Below, in pieces: positions 23,638 to 37,022 of a DNA stretch of 64,000 bases; the stretch's first letter is position 1; each line of letters begins with the position of its first letter. The notes under the pieces were generated by a model. The model was not told the DNA's origin. It ran no database searches and saw nothing but the letters and a program-made list of their open reading frames with translations. The stretch comes from Litoditis marina. Lineage: Eukaryota > Nematoda > Chromadorea > Rhabditida > Rhabditidae. The position numbers and the translations under genes are program-made. Where the stretch lies: the NCBI GenBank assembly GCA_964036275.1, contig OZ038433.1, positions 9,341,048-9,405,047 on the forward strand. The letters run 5' to 3'.

Positions 23638-26600
23638 ATGAGCGGTCTCAGTACCGTCCCGGACAACATCAACTTCCCCACGGAGGAAGATACAGTACTC
23701 AAAAGATGGAATGACAACAAAACTTTCGAGAAGTCGCTAGAGTAAGTTTTATCATCGGTAGCAGGAGTACCTTCATTGTGGCGGTCGCAATCCTCCGAGG
23801 AAGAGTAAAGGCTACCCGTCATTTTTCCGCTTACGGAGAGCGAGTGTTAAGTGCATTTGTATTCGCTGTGCTATTGTCTATCTGTCGTGATTTCGTGTTG
23901 AGTATGTTCGAATCTATCGTGCAGGAAGCGATAGAAGTCCGTTCGTCAACCGTGGTCTGAAATCTTTTGTCACCCTGTAAAAAAGATGTCAAGAATGTTA
24001 TGGTTTGCAAATCAACGGGGCAGTATTTCCAAACTACCATAGTTGGTCGCTAGAAATCACGTGCTTAGGCATTTTTGCATGATGTGAGATAGTGAACAAC
24101 CATTATTCATGTCACATCTTTTTTGAATTGGATCATTCTTTTTTCAAATGGTAAAGTATGTTTCAGGTTATCCAAGGATCGTCCACGCTACACGTTCTTC
24201 GATGGACCTCCATTTGCAACCGGCCTTCCACATTACGGACACATCTTGGCTGGAACCATCAAGGTATTCATGCGCTTCCATTATCTTAGTTCTTTGAGTG
24301 CTTCGACGAGAATTCAAAGGAAAGTAAACTTTTATTTCATTCAATCCGCTCATACCCCAGTAAGGTCCGACTAAGCTACAAAAAATAGGCAGTTTTCAGA
24401 TGTAAACACGTAAAAAATTTTCATCAAAAATAGACCGTTTGTCTTCTTTTCGGCTAAAAAGTAGTCCGTTTTAGATTTTTTCTGACTATTCGGACAACTT
24501 TACTGTTGTATGAATCCGCTTCTTCATTTATCTTTATTGCAGGACGTGGTCACTCGATGGGCTCATCAAAGTGGATTCCACGTCGATCGCAGATTCGGAT
24601 GGGACACCCATGGTCTGCCAGTGGTACGTTGTCTAGTCAGTACATAGACATTCCTGCGGGTGCTCCGCCCTCCGCGGAACTTTTTTTTGTAGAAAATAGG
24701 GTGCGGCAGTTCTGCGGAGCACCCGAAACCGCTACAAAAGTCCGCGGAACGACCGCTAGTTTGTCTGAGTATGTGTTTCAAAAATTTGATTGGATTCAAT
24801 CAAACGCGTAGTTGCGTTTGTGTGAGCTCATTTGCGGAATCAACAAAAGCTTTCCATGGAAAACAAGATTGCACCGAGAATCTACAGTCTGTTGAGGGCG
24901 AGTAACAGCTTCAAGCTCTTCAGTTACAGAGTTACAGTAGTTCAGATCGCGCAGCCGTTTCTTTTCGAGCTCTTGTAGTGATCGTGTCGTGTTAGTCGAA
25001 GTATTGAGTAATTGTCTCATTTTCTGAGCCCCGTGAGATTCATGGGACACACCATAGTAGGCCAGTGGAGACAGAAGGCTGCGTTCGTACTTTGAGCCTT
25101 CTAGTTTGCAGGCAAAAGCATGAATATGCGAAACCTTGGTATCAGTCGAGTTACTTGGGGACTGAGGGTCCAATCAATAATTAGAATCAGCTTCTCAACC
25201 GAGGACGCGAACCCGCGAACTATGAACGCAGCAGGACGTGCCTTTTATTCTTCCTTCATTGTCGTTCGTCAAACTAAGACTAAGAGACCACATTTCAGGA
25301 GTTTGAAGTCGACAAAACGTTAGGCATCAAAGGACCAGCGGACATTTACGCAATGGGTATTGACAAGTACAACGCAGAGTGCCGTGGAATCGTGATGAGA
25401 CACTCTCAGGTACAACTTTGCATTTTGTGTCGCATGTGAGTGAATTATAAAGAACAACACTCAATTACGACGTGTTGTGTTGAAGTTAACAGCCATTGTT
25501 CTTGATTCACACGCAAGGCTGGTTAACATCTTACATCACATTTAGGAAAAACAGAGAAGCAGTATTATTTATTGTTTGAATAGGAGATGGTTTTGGATAA
25601 GATGTTTCTGTGTAATTCTATTTACATTTCGTATTTGAAAGAACACATCATCATAGTTTAAAAAAAAGAAACCATGCGAGTAGGCGTGTAGGATTTTGGT
25701 TTGTTTTTTAAATGAAAAAAAAACAGTAAGAAGCGGAAAGTAACTATTCAGTATTTTCGTTTTTGCTCTGTGGCCGTATTCACCAATCCTCGGGAAGCTA
25801 AAATACCTTCCCGCGGGAAGTTAGAGCACGAAAATAGTGTGCTGGTGAGGAGGGTCCAGAGGCGCGGGAAGCTTTTTTAACTTCCCGGGATCTTGGTGAA
25901 TACGGCCACTGTAGGAATGGGAGGAATGTGTATCGAGAATGGGTCGTTGGATCGACTTCCGAAATGACTACAAGACACTCTATCCCTGGTTCATGGAGAG
26001 TGTTTGGTGGGTGTTCAGCGAACTCGTCAAGAAGGGACTCGTCTACCGGGGAGTCAAGGTGAGAAGAGAATGTGGGCCATGCCTAAAATAGGGTGAATAC
26101 CCATTGAAAATAAAATGAACTGCCAAAACCCTAAACCAGCCATGATTCGATTGCAAAATAAACATTTGCGGTTGAGCTTGAGCATGAGTTTCAGGAACGG
26201 GAATTAATAAGTATGTGTCAGCGGCACGTAAATGGTGTCTTTCACCCATAATAGACAAACTTGGCATAGTTTTTCCTCATTCATGAAACCGCATAGTATA
26301 GCAGACGAAATTGGACCGTTGTGTCTACCGTGTGCCTATATTAAAACGTCGTAGAACACGAACATTGAACATAGTTGCCGACTTGATCTACCAGGAGAGC
26401 GCGTTGATCAGTTCAATTTCAATTAGTTCTTCAAACCCGGCCGTGTTTTTCTTTCACTTATCCAAAAGTTAGACGATTCAGACCATTTCGCAAGTTTTTA
26501 ATTAAAAAAAAAACCATTATTTTCGTGCCTGATCATCATAGTAAAATTGGTTTTCTATCCTTCAAATAAAGTACTCTTCTCAGGTGATGCCATATTCTAC

Positions 26601-29600
26601 TGCCTGTTCCACGCCGCTCTCTAACTTTGAAGCCGGACAAAACTACAAGGACGTGGTTGACCCCGCTGGTAAGAGTCAATTTCTGGGATACATAGATACA
26701 TTATATATTTGAAAGTTGGTGGTCGGTTTGGTTTTGGCGTTACAGTGAATGGGAGAAAAACTGAAGCATCGGTACTAGATACTAACCGAATAGTATCACA
26801 ATTTATTTTCATTTGGTTCCTTACACTATGCATTCACCAGTTTTCATCGGTTTTCGAATGGAGGAGAACGAGAATCGTCTGCTGGTCGCTTGGACGACTA
26901 CCCCATGGACTCTTCCTAGTAATCTGGCCCTTTGTGTCCACCCCGATCTCGGATATGTGGTCGCCAAAGGCATGTTTATCACATATCTGGAATTTGAATA
27001 TCTTCTGAGCATTCTTCGCGAAATACCCTATTCTCCAAAGGCGTTGTTAAATGGTTTGTTGTATTGCATTGCAACGACAATTTTTACTCTTTGCCCAGAC
27101 GGACTTACAAGCTTTTAGAGTATCTTTTCAATTGTTTTTTTTTTCTAGTAAAGAAGTTATATCGTTACTGAAACGAAACAAACCGACTCGTGATAAATCA
27201 TCATCTATTTTCCAGATAAAGTGACTGGAATAGAATATATTGTCATGGAGGAGCGTCTGTCCGAATTGAAAAATGACAATCTGGAGGTGATCGAGAAGGT
27301 TCGTTTGTTGTTGTTGTGATGGACCAAGTTGTGATGGAAATGTCAAGAAATTGAAACTTCCGAAAAGAGGAAGTTAGACAGTTATACCTATTACGAACGA
27401 AGAATTTAGCTGTTCGCTCCCATTAAACGGCTTAGCATAGCTCACTCACAAGAATTGGCCAAAAGTAGTGCAGCCCGCAATATTGCATCGAGGTGTTACC
27501 GATGTGTTTCGAGTTTTAAAGTTTTGATTCATAATGAGCATATTTTATTATTATTCATATTTTGTTTTAGATGTCCGGTAAATCACTGGAAGGCAAGTCG
27601 TACAAGCCTCTGTTCCCATATTTCGAGTACATGAAGAAGGAGCGAAATGCGTTCCGAGTGCTGTGCAATACTTTCGTCACCACCGACCAAGGAACTGGAG
27701 TCGTACATCAAGCACCCTATTTCGGAGAGGTACGTTACGTTCTGTCTATCAAGCCCCATAAACTGTTTGTTGTTGTTCTGTTGATTATTTATTAATGATT
27801 GATTTTGGAACGTTTGTATATGTTTTTCGGTTGTGTGGTCAAACAACGAAAACATATGTGAGGTGAGGTTGCTCTCTTTCGCCTACGTGATATTTCCAGA
27901 TCGATTACACCGTGTGTCTAGAGAACGGAGTGGTCACAAAGGACATGAAGGTGGTCTGTCCTGTGGACGAAAGCGGAAAGTAGGCCATCTGCTTCTTATT
28001 ATCGTTCAAATTCTACGTTGCAGTTTCTTTTCTGGTCCCAATACCTAATTGAATTGTTGCAGATTCACTGCCGAGGTTACTGAATTCGCTGGTGTCTACG
28101 TGAAAGATGCGGACAAGCTGATCATGAAAAAGCTGAAGGAATCTGGAAATCTCGTCAAGCAAGGCGAAGTACGTCCAGCTCGTATCTATGTTTGTTCTGG
28201 AGTGCAAGTTGCATGAAATAGACATTTTTGTTGTCTGGAAAAATACATCATAGTGATGTGGCCGCTTTTTAGAAATAGAGAGAGGTGGAAAATAAAAGGA
28301 CCTGTTCTATTAAATTGAAAAAATATGTGAAAAGATAAATTTTGCAGTAATTTCGAAATATTCACCTTGCGTTTCTTTATCAGCATTTTCTGAGATTTAT
28401 TATTGTTTATTAGAATGTTGAAACCTTCATACTTTGGAAACTCTGACTGTTGAGCTTCTTCTGAAAAATGATTTCTCGTCTGGAATGTGTAAGTTAGCTG
28501 GAATGTGGCTATAAGGCAACGCAATGTTATTCAACATGTTTAAACTCAAAACACTCAATCTAAACAGTGTGCTTTTTGAATTCACGCGCGAATCTCACTA
28601 ATATTGTTGTACGTATCCGAATAACATTCACATGTTTCAGGTGAAACATTCGTATCCATTCTGTTGGCGGTCGGACACTCCTCTGCTGTACAAAGCAGTT
28701 CCATCCTGGTTCATTCGAGTCGAGATTCTGAGGGAACGACTGTTGGCAACCAACGAACAGACTTACTGGTTAGATTCTACAATTCCACTCACGTATACTG
28801 ATAATGTTTTGCCTGAAAGTATTAGTAACTCGCAATGAGATTGCTGAGAATATCGTTCACATATGACTGGATATGCATATGTGGAATATTGTCTGAGGTC
28901 GTATCCGTGTACAGCATTCATCAATATTGATGTTAAATGCACCCCAGGCGACGGTTTGTATCGTCTCTTTAAATGGATTAGCGCCGGAGAAAGCTTAAAT
29001 TAGTCCTCTACCATCGGTTTTTGGACAACTTCACTGGTGTGTGATGTTCAGTTCCAACGCATTTCGTTCAAGATGTTGAACTGATTCGTATCTGTTCCAG
29101 GGTGCCGCAGTTTGTGAAGGAGAAGCGGTTCGCGAATTGGCTGCGCGACGCGCGCGACTGGGCAGTTTCGCGTAATCGATTCTGGGGCACGCCCATCAAT
29201 CTTTGGGTCAGTGACGACATGGAAGAAGTGGTCTGCCCGGGAAGTATCGCCGAATTGGAAGAGTTGACTGGACAGAAGATCACCGATCTTCACAGAGAGA
29301 GGTTGGTGTTATTAGGTTGAGCCTCGGATAATTGCTCGGAAGGTGTAAGTTAATAGCTATTGAAAAGTTAAGGGAACTGCAAGATGTGTTTTTCTCTTTC
29401 TCAGAGGAGAGCTTGTGGTTTTTGAGGATCGAAATGTCATTTTGTTGACTTCTGAAACCATACGAAATAATTTTCATTTGGTGTTCACAATGCTCATTTT
29501 TACTCGAGTTTATTTGATTATTCTAGTGTGGATCACCTGACAATCCCATCAAAGACGGGTCGCGGTGTTCTGAAGAGAGTTAGTGAGGTGAGTTGACTGT

Positions 29601-32600
29601 AACAATGTGGCAGAAGAAAGAGAAGAGCGATTGAAATGCTGTTCATGTTCGTATTATTTCTTCTGGTTAAGTAGTTCGAGTGATCAAGTACCTATGGCTG
29701 CGTTTACAGGTATTCGATTGTTGGTTCGAGTCCGGCTCGATGCCGTATGCTCAGAACCACTATCCATTCGAAAACAAGAAGGTGTTCGAGGACAACTTCC
29801 CAGCTGACTTCATTGCCGAGGGAATCGATCAGACCAGAGGCTGGTTCTACACGTTGCTCGTCCTCTCCACCGCTCTATTCAACAAACCGCCCTTCAAGGT
29901 CACATTCATATTATTATGCACCATTGGATGTATATGATGTTTACGTAGTTACCTGATATTTATGGGACTAAAACATGAAAACATCCGTTAATAAGAAACC
30001 CTGACTGGTAATGAGCATATAAATCTAGAAATAGACTTTGGAGATAACCCTGACTGTTTGATCAAGCCCAGCTCTTCTTGAAAATCAGCATATTGCCAAG
30101 CATTTGTGATTTTTCAACTTCCAGTCATATATTTTATTGCCTTTTTCAATAAATTTGTTTGCTTGGACAACTGGTCTGAGAAAGTCTTGTTGAGAAAAAA
30201 TAGATTGAGCTCATTAATTACTTTCAGAATCTGATATGCAACGGTTTGGTGCTGGCGCAGGATGGAAACAAGATGTCGAAGAGAAAGAAGAACTACCCGG
30301 ATCCAATGGAGGTTGTCAAGAAATACGGGGCCGATGCCCTCAGACTATACCTCATCGACTCGCCCGTCGTGAGGGGAGAGAACCTCAGATTCAGGTTAGG
30401 CTTGGAATTCTGATTAAAACAAGATTTTGATTAAGTGAAAAATGAAAATGACAGTTTTGGCTACTCGCCACTTGTGGATCAAGAAATAGAAGGGGATCGA
30501 GGAGTGTCACAACCATTATTACTGTAAACCTTATAAATACAATGATGTGATTGTGATCTAAACAGTTTGGCTTGCACACATCATTCTCAGGAGATTTTAG
30601 CTTTAGCTCGATCAATTGTACGTATGATTGATGAGAACAGAGTTGCCTGTACTTTTCTCTTTCGGAGAAACAGCAGAATGATGTGTTCATGCTCCATACC
30701 ACTAATCTCCATTACAGAGAGGAAGGAGTTCGCGAGTTGTTGAAAGACGTGTTTCTGCCTTGGTTCAACGCCTATCGATTCTTCGTCCAGAATGTTCAAC
30801 TATATGAACACGTGAGTTCCACTTTTATATGCTAGAAACCCTGACGTACCAGCCTGGCTAATGAGTAAACGCGTGAAACTGCCCATTTTTAGTAGAAAGA
30901 TATTCGGTTTTCTCCATTTCCAGGAATCGGCCGATCGTTTCTCGATGTCGGATGACGTCACAAGTGAGAATGTGATGGACCGATGGATCGAGTCATTCAC
31001 CAACAGTCTCGTCCAATTCGTGCGCAAGGAAATGACAGAGTAGGTCATAAGTACTCAGAATATATCGAAGCTTTGTCGCCAACAGTTCATTTGCAGAATG
31101 GGGTTATGGGAATGGGGCAGGACGATAATGTGGAACAACTCCGTGTCAACGGTCCTTTAAACTGCAATTGAAAAATTTATTGCAGTTTAAAGGACAAGCG
31201 AACTGAAGTGTTGGGGTTGGTCCACATATTCGTCCTTTCTAGTATAAGTATATAGAAAGTTTGGATTAATTTTTTTGTAAACCTCAGGTATCGTCTATAT
31301 GCGGTTGTCTCCCCCCTGACCAAGTTCTTCGACACCCTCACCAATGTCTACATTCGACTGAACCGAAAACGAATCAAGGTGCGTGTCCAGTTCCAGTTAT
31401 ACTAATTACATTCATACCGCAGTACAGATGTCCGAAAAATCGGAAAAAATGGAAAAAACGGACCATTTTTTCGCCGTAAAGAAGACGATCGGTCTACTTT
31501 TTATGAAAAAATCATAAATTTTCGTCGCTTTGTCCTTACCTTTGTTACCTCCTTTGTCCTTACTGGAGTTTGCATTATTATATTTACCTTTTTATCGGTT
31601 TGTGCTATACTATTGTTGAAGAGGTGACTATTTCTTCAAGTAGATGTAGGGATGACCAAATTTGTGTTCACTGGTTCAATCACATCTGCCTAAACCATGA
31701 GATCAAACTACAAACGTAGAAGTAATGAATAGAGTATCTGCCTGTCTGCTCTAGATCATTCCCGTAGGTGTGTTCGTTACCACTGTTCAATCTGACACAT
31801 GCCTTGTTCAGGGTGATTCCGGTTCTGAGGACCAAGTGCACGCGTTGGCCTCCCTCGGTCGGGTGCTCGTGCTCATCACAAGGCTGATGTCTCCCTTCAC
31901 TCCCTTCTTCTGCGACTACATCTGGCAGAATCTCAGAAAGGTGGGTAATCAATCGATATACTAACGCCTAGCTAAAGTTGATACAAACCTCAAAACACAC
32001 AGGTTATAGATTGGTCAGAAGTATGGAAGAAAGTATTTAGACATTTAGTGAATGCAATAAATCAATATCAGTGGTTTTCTCTCATTGTTCCAAGTGCAGG
32101 TAACGGGTGCCCCCGAGGAGTCGGTCCATTTCACCCTGTTGCCCGTCCCCGATGAGTCGCTGATAGATCATACGGTGGAGCGAAGGGTGGAGGCAATGAG
32201 GTCCACCATTGACCTGGTCCGAGTTCTCAGGGAAAGAAAGGGAATTCCCGTCAAGGTGAGTGGAAGGGTTTTCTATTGAGATTTCTATTGAGATGTTGCA
32301 TAACAGTTATAAAAGACAAACGATCAGAAGAGCATAGTCAACAGGTTATCCTCCTGGCGGCTGTTCTAGCAAGTTTGTTAATTAGTTGTCCCTATACAAC
32401 TCTGACAGATACACTCGTTGACACTGGTCTCTAATACTTTAATTACATGGTTACAGTGTTACGAAATGTTAACACTACTCTTTCGTGACATGTTCATGTT
32501 AGTTATAATCCCATTATTGTTTGGTGTTATACGGTATGTGTATTACAGTACCCGCTGAAAGAGATGATTGTTGTGGACCGAGATGCTCAATTCTTGGAAG

Positions 32601-35144
32601 ATCTCGAGAGTCTGCAGCACTATATTCTGTCAGAGGTGAACGTGAGAAAGTTGACGGTGTCTCAGGACAAAGAGAAGTACGGCATCACGCTCAAGGTGGG
32701 TTATTTTGGTGATAGTTTGTATACTGGACATTTGTTCAGATTCATTGCGATCTCGTTCGAGATCGGGGATTAGCGCGGGAATTTTTCATTATGGCTCATG
32801 AGAAAAGGTGTTCCGCAGGATGAGCACAAATGCAGCGATGTTTTTGGACCTTTTGACTCTTTTCGTACTATTTTTACCCATACTAAACATCATTTTCCGG
32901 ATTGGTTGCTATACGACTCGTAAAGGGGTGATAATTTTGGTCGGTTTTTTCTAGTTTCCAATCTCGCTTTCTCTATTACGTGTCAATCATGCTTAGTGAA
33001 TATTTTTGTTTAGGCAGAGCCGAATTTCCGTCTGCTGGGAGCTCGACTGAAGGGAGACCAAAAGAAGGTGGCAGAATACTTGAAGCAGAAGATATCAGAG
33101 AAGGAGCTGGAGCAGTTCCTCGCTGACGGTGAGAAATTATGTATTACATCATTTATCTGTACCATAGTGAAGTGATGGTTATTGGTTGGCGAAAAATGTA
33201 ATTTAGTCGACTTTTTGTCAGTTCTACACTCTATTCGGAGCATGTTTCAATTTCACAGGTTTTTTCCATATTTCAGGTAAGCTTGTTGTTTTGGGCCACG
33301 AGTTGACTCTGGAGGAGGTCTCAGTCAGCTATGCGAGTGGAGGAAAAGCGGCTGGAATCGACGGATACGAAACACACTCGGACAATAAGGTAGACATTTT
33401 GGTATGAAAGTTCTGAAGATTATTCAGTTAGTTGCAATTGGATGCTCTGAAAAGCCAGCTGGGACGCGATGGTTGGCTCAACATAATTATTAAATTTTTT
33501 TATATCCAAAACTGGGTGGCTCGATCAAGGCATGAGTATCACTGTAATGATTAGGTGTGCGACAAGTGTTTGAAGTTTATAGGTTGTAGCGCTTGTTACG
33601 TGAAATGATACAACTCTTGAGTGGTTGTTGGTTGCTTATGCTTACAGTAATAGTGGAAAACATATTGGGCATCTGTGTTGTTATTGCAGACGATCGTCAT
33701 GTTGGACACGGCCGAGGATGATTCGTTGAAGGAGGAGGGATTAGCCAGAGAAATTACCAACAGGGTACAGAAGCTGAGAAAGACGGTACGTGTTTATAAA
33801 GTGCTCAGAAGGGGGGGGGGGGGGGCAACCTTGTCCTTGTGATAGGCAGAAAAATTCACACATCTTTCATTTTCCGAAGCAAAGTTATGGAAGGTGTAGT
33901 ACAGGTTATGAAGAAGTCTTTCATCCTAACTATGCTTGCTGGCGGAAATGATGAAGGTTTCGGGTCCTCTCACAATGTTGCTCACGTGTCTATGAGGGCA
34001 GCCATTGCAAGTTGAAACCCATGTGTATTTCATTAGTGTTGTGTTCAGGCGAAGCTCATCTCCACCGATTCGGCCGTTGTGTTTTGTCAGGTGAAACCAG
34101 CTGACTGTCAGTTGGCCAAGGTGCTCGCATCTCACAAGGAGAACATTGAGTCGGTCACCGGTCAGTTAGTTACTTTGAGCTTTTGCGAAATTTCAAGCAA
34201 CAGAGTGGTGGTAGGGAAAAGGAATGACCACAAAGTTGACGGGTCTTACAACCGGTGTGCTTCGTCCAGGGTAATTTTATATGGCCAGAAGTCCGCTCGT
34301 AGTTCTAATTAGTTTGTGTCCCATCCAGCTCAACCGGCCAGGGGAGTTCCCTGTAGAGTTATTTCAATTGGTTGATCTGTTTGTCTCCAGGCACTCCTCT
34401 GAGATTGGAGCCTCTACCGACAGGGAAGTCTGCGACGGCAGTCAATGTGAGCAGCGTAAAGGAGGCCGAGATATCGGTGAGTCACCGCGGATAGCACATC
34501 GGGATCAGTGTAGTTGAAAGTGTTCACTTGAATTGGGTCTATTCCTTCGAAAATACTACATAGTACATGAAACTTCATTGGACTAACAGCAGCAAAGCTG
34601 CAAACAACTCAGAACAAAACAGCGTGTTTCAATTGTGTAGGGGATTGAGACCATACTTTTATCTGTTATAATAATATCTGTCGTTTGTTCAGTTGTGGCT
34701 GCTGGCGGACAATGCGTTTGAGGGTGTGACCCTCAGTCATTCCGGAAAGACGTTCCGCATAAAATGCAAGGCGGACGACGTGGAATTGACCTACAATGGA
34801 CTACTGTATGAGGTAGGAGGGCTTCATTTGGCGGTTGACACTATTAAATACTGCAATTGCAAGTCTGGTTTTAAGTTAGAGTAGAGTGAACGTTCTTACT
34901 ATTCTCTGGAAGAAATGGTATTTGTGGATCTGTTCCCAGAGTTTCATCGGTATTGCATGAAGATATAATAATGGTGACAATTGGTTTGATTGGTGACGCT
35001 TTTTAAAATTAAGTTCTCATTCAGGCCCGATCTGTTCTGAATCTCTGGGTTGGGAAGCTGATTCTGCTAGTTGACGGGGCCCCCGTGCACCCGTGCGAAC
35101 CTATCTCCAAGTTGACTGGCAAGACTGTCACAGTTCACAATTGA
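23638..35144 (+). CDS. IARS1: Cytosolic isoleucyl-tRNA synthetase, complete, 29 exons
   Basis: Class I enzyme charging tRNA-Ile with isoleucine. Exons: 23638-23741, 24167-24263, 24543-24623, 25299-25409, 25915-26058, 26584-26668, 26841-26969, 27216-27298, 27571-27729, 27900-27979, 28063-28168, 28641-28768, 29101-29301, 29527-29587, 29710-29898, 30228-30394, 30718-30811, 30924-31039, 31288-31378, 31812-31940, 32100-32255, 32549-32695, 33014-33128, 33277-33389, 33690-33785, 34049-34160, 34391-34476, 34693-34812, 35025-35144. They sum to 3420 bp, 1139 residues. The HIGH signature is HYGH at 57-60 and KMSKR is at 601-605. The editing (CP1) domain ([27 protein letters not shown]) lies between. The eukaryotic cytosolic tail after the anticodon-binding region is shorter than in vertebrates. 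Intron 7 appears to use a GC donor (AAAG/GCATGT); all others are GT-AG. Confidence 0.97.
24354..24515. mobile_element. Intronic MITE, GTCCGA family, copy 3
   Basis: The ends CCCCAGTAAGGTCCGACTAA and ATTCGGACAACTTTACTG are near-inverted repeats. The body shares blocks with copies at 6594 and 18903. It lies in IleRS intron 2. Confidence 0.65.
24652..24757. repeat. GC-rich interrupted inverted repeat
   Basis: GGGTGCTCCGCcctCCGCGGAACTTTTTTTTGTAG on the left pairs in parts with GCGGAGCACCC and CTACAAAAGTCCGCGGAAC on the right. The intronic position and lack of frame suggest a small mobile element. Confidence 0.5.
25771..25908. mobile_element. MITE with TGGCCGTATTCACCAA termini abutting an exon
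   Basis: Ends TGGCCGTATTCACCAA and TTGGTGAATACGGCCA are exact inverted repeats, and internal GGGAAG/CTTCCC blocks also pair. It is flanked on both sides by CTG (25768-25770 and 25909-25911), a possible 3-bp target duplication. IleRS exon 5 starts at 25915, only six bases after the element. Confidence 0.75.
31140..31196. repeat. Hairpin with GTCCTTTAAACTGCAAT arms
   Basis: GGTCCTTTAAACTGCAAT and ATTGCAGTTTAAAGGAC are inverted across a short AT loop in IleRS intron 18. The same arms form the core of the larger hairpin at 37023-37270. Confidence 0.6.
31426..31528. mobile_element. Intronic MITE, GTCCGA family, partial copy
   Basis: Contains GTCCGAAAAATCGG, a GTAAAGAAGACGATCGGTCT block and CATAAATTTTCGTCGCTT, as in the other family members. 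Another fragment (TTTTTGGACAACTTCACTGG) lies at 28980-29043. Both are in IleRS introns. Confidence 0.5.
33811..33825. repeat. Poly(G) tract
   Basis: 15 consecutive G in IleRS intron 25, shortly after the donor. Confidence 0.95.
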
Positions 35145-35346
35145 ACATGACTCAATTGAATACTAGTAGTAATAGACAGATATGTTCCCTTAATTCTTCC
35201 AAGGTCTGGTTTTTCGATGTTCTTGTTCTATCCCCTCTAGTTTCGCATGGGTTTATTTTCTCAACCTTGGTTTCTTGGTCACCGCTGCTGTTGTTTTATT
35301 CTAAGCGGACCATGTTGTTGGTTCTATAGATTGTTCGTTCATTGTT

Positions 35347-35352
35347 AATAAA
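35347..35352 (+). terminator. Poly(A) signal of the IleRS gene
   Basis: AATAAA about 200 bases after the stop codon, followed by a T-rich stretch. Confidence 0.6.
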
Positions 35353-35932
35353 ATATTTTTCATATTGTTTGGAAATGTCTTTTTATTTCGTTCTCTACCG
35401 TATTGTTGTAGGTGTTTAGCTTAGGCAAATAAGCGGTGCTATCACGGGTACACTACTCGAAGCGCCGTTATCTTCGATCAAATTGATAGATCAGAGTAGA
35501 ATTGATTATACCAAAATAGTTGAAATTCAAAACAAAAGGCTAAAATTTGTAATAAAAAAGCTAAGAAACCAAGACAGGTAAGGTATCTTCACGACTATTT
35601 GTTGCGAATATCTTTGTATTGTGATCCGGTGTCATCAGTGACACGAAACATTCACAATTTGGTTTATTTCTGAAGTGCCCCGGTTAGTCATCCAAGGTGG
35701 TTAGCTAACCGCACGGTCAGGTTAGTCAGTAACCCGGTTAGTTGTAGTATTCACCTAAAATACATCCGCTACTTTCTGATCAACAGATGAGAGCAATTCA
35801 AATGGGAAGTGTATTTTGGTAAGGTCGCGGCGAACGATTCTGTTTTCGCAGATAAGAGATGTTTCAGGGTCCACTAGACTGGAAATATATCGTATTAAGA
35901 AATGATGTCACGCGCCCAAATATTTATGATGT

Positions 35933-36165
35933 ATAGTTCCGGTCATTCCCACTGAGACTTGGCACCGTGCCAATGAATATTTCAGGCATGTTTTCACCAC
36001 TTGGTAGTTTGTCAAACAACTGCAAATCTCTGTCAGTGGTTTTTCAGTTTCATAAGATTACGTCAACAGAAAGTGTCTCCAGAACACACATTTTTCTCTA
36101 AGAAATAGACAGTCAAAAAGTTTGGCACTATGCCAATGGGTCGCAGTGGGAATGGAACAAACTAT
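35933..36165. mobile_element. MITE with TIRs containing TTGGCACNNTGCCAATG
   Basis: Left end ATAGTTCCGGTCATTCCCAC and right end GTGGGAATGGAACAAACTAT are inverted repeats differing by a small indel. Just inside each is a TTGGCAC.GTGCCAATG-like palindrome. The element is about 233 bp and non-coding. Confidence 0.65.
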
Positions 36166-36526
36166 ATCTCTAGACGCGATAAATTACGAACTTCGATATA
36201 ATAGCAACGGGATCAAACTACGAATACAGTACAGTAGGAGAGGGTAGCATTATAGTGGGATACACCGTTTCGGAGAACTTCTTTTGAGAAGAGCTGATCG
36301 ATTTCAAAAAAATTCAAATAAAGTAAAGAATATGAGAAGTGTTCTTTTCACGCTATACTACGCAACACGAACGTGAACAATACCACTATGAACCTAAACT
36401 ACAACACTACGGATAGGTTTCACTTTCTCACGCGTTTTTCACTGACAATAATAGAGCACCAAAAAGTTTTGAGTGAACTCATTGAGAACCGTATTCTTGC
36501 CGAACCGGATCATCCCCCCTTCTCCG

Positions 36527-36528
<2 letters not shown>

Positions 36529-36564
<36 letters not shown>

Positions 36565-36725
36565 TCTCTCTTACTCTCCCTATGTCTCACTTTGCCACCT
36601 CCTCTCCCCTCTTCTCCCCCTCTCTCTCCCCTTCTCTTTGTCGCTTTCTCTCTTTCTCTCTAATTCTTTTACTCTCTCTCATTCTCTCTCACTCTATCCT
36701 ACTCTCTCTTACCCCCCCCCCCCCC
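36529..36725. repeat. CT-rich microsatellite ending in poly(C)
   Basis: Starts as pure CT for about 35 bp, becomes degenerate (TCTCTTACTCTC units) and ends in about 14 C. Confidence 0.9.
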
Positions 36726-36972
36726 TCTATATCACTCTCTTCCTCCTTCTCTCTGCATCTCTTCCCCAGAGACAGTCTGTATTATTGTGGCCACCGTTCT
36801 TTCCCGTTGTACTAATTGTACAGCAGTCACATGTGTTCTTCCGTCCAACCTGTTTGCCGCGAGTTCGCCATGTCCGGGCACGGTGCCCGCGACAAGTTCA
36901 CACCGTCCTGCCACCCTGCCCCCTCCCTATCAGCGCCGACCGCGGCCTAATCAGCGCTACTGTCGCGAACTC

Positions 36973-36978
36973 TATAAA
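36973..36978 (+). promoter_or_regulatory. TATA-like box
   Basis: TATAAA follows a locally GC-rich, CpG-containing segment and is about 30 bases upstream of TTATCACTCA, an initiator-like site. It could drive the LACT-type gene 1.5 kb downstream if the intervening transcript is removed by splicing. The evidence is motif-only. Confidence 0.25.
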
Positions 36979-37022
36979 GGCGAACAACACAACGAACTGT
37001 TATCACTCAACCACTCCGACAG

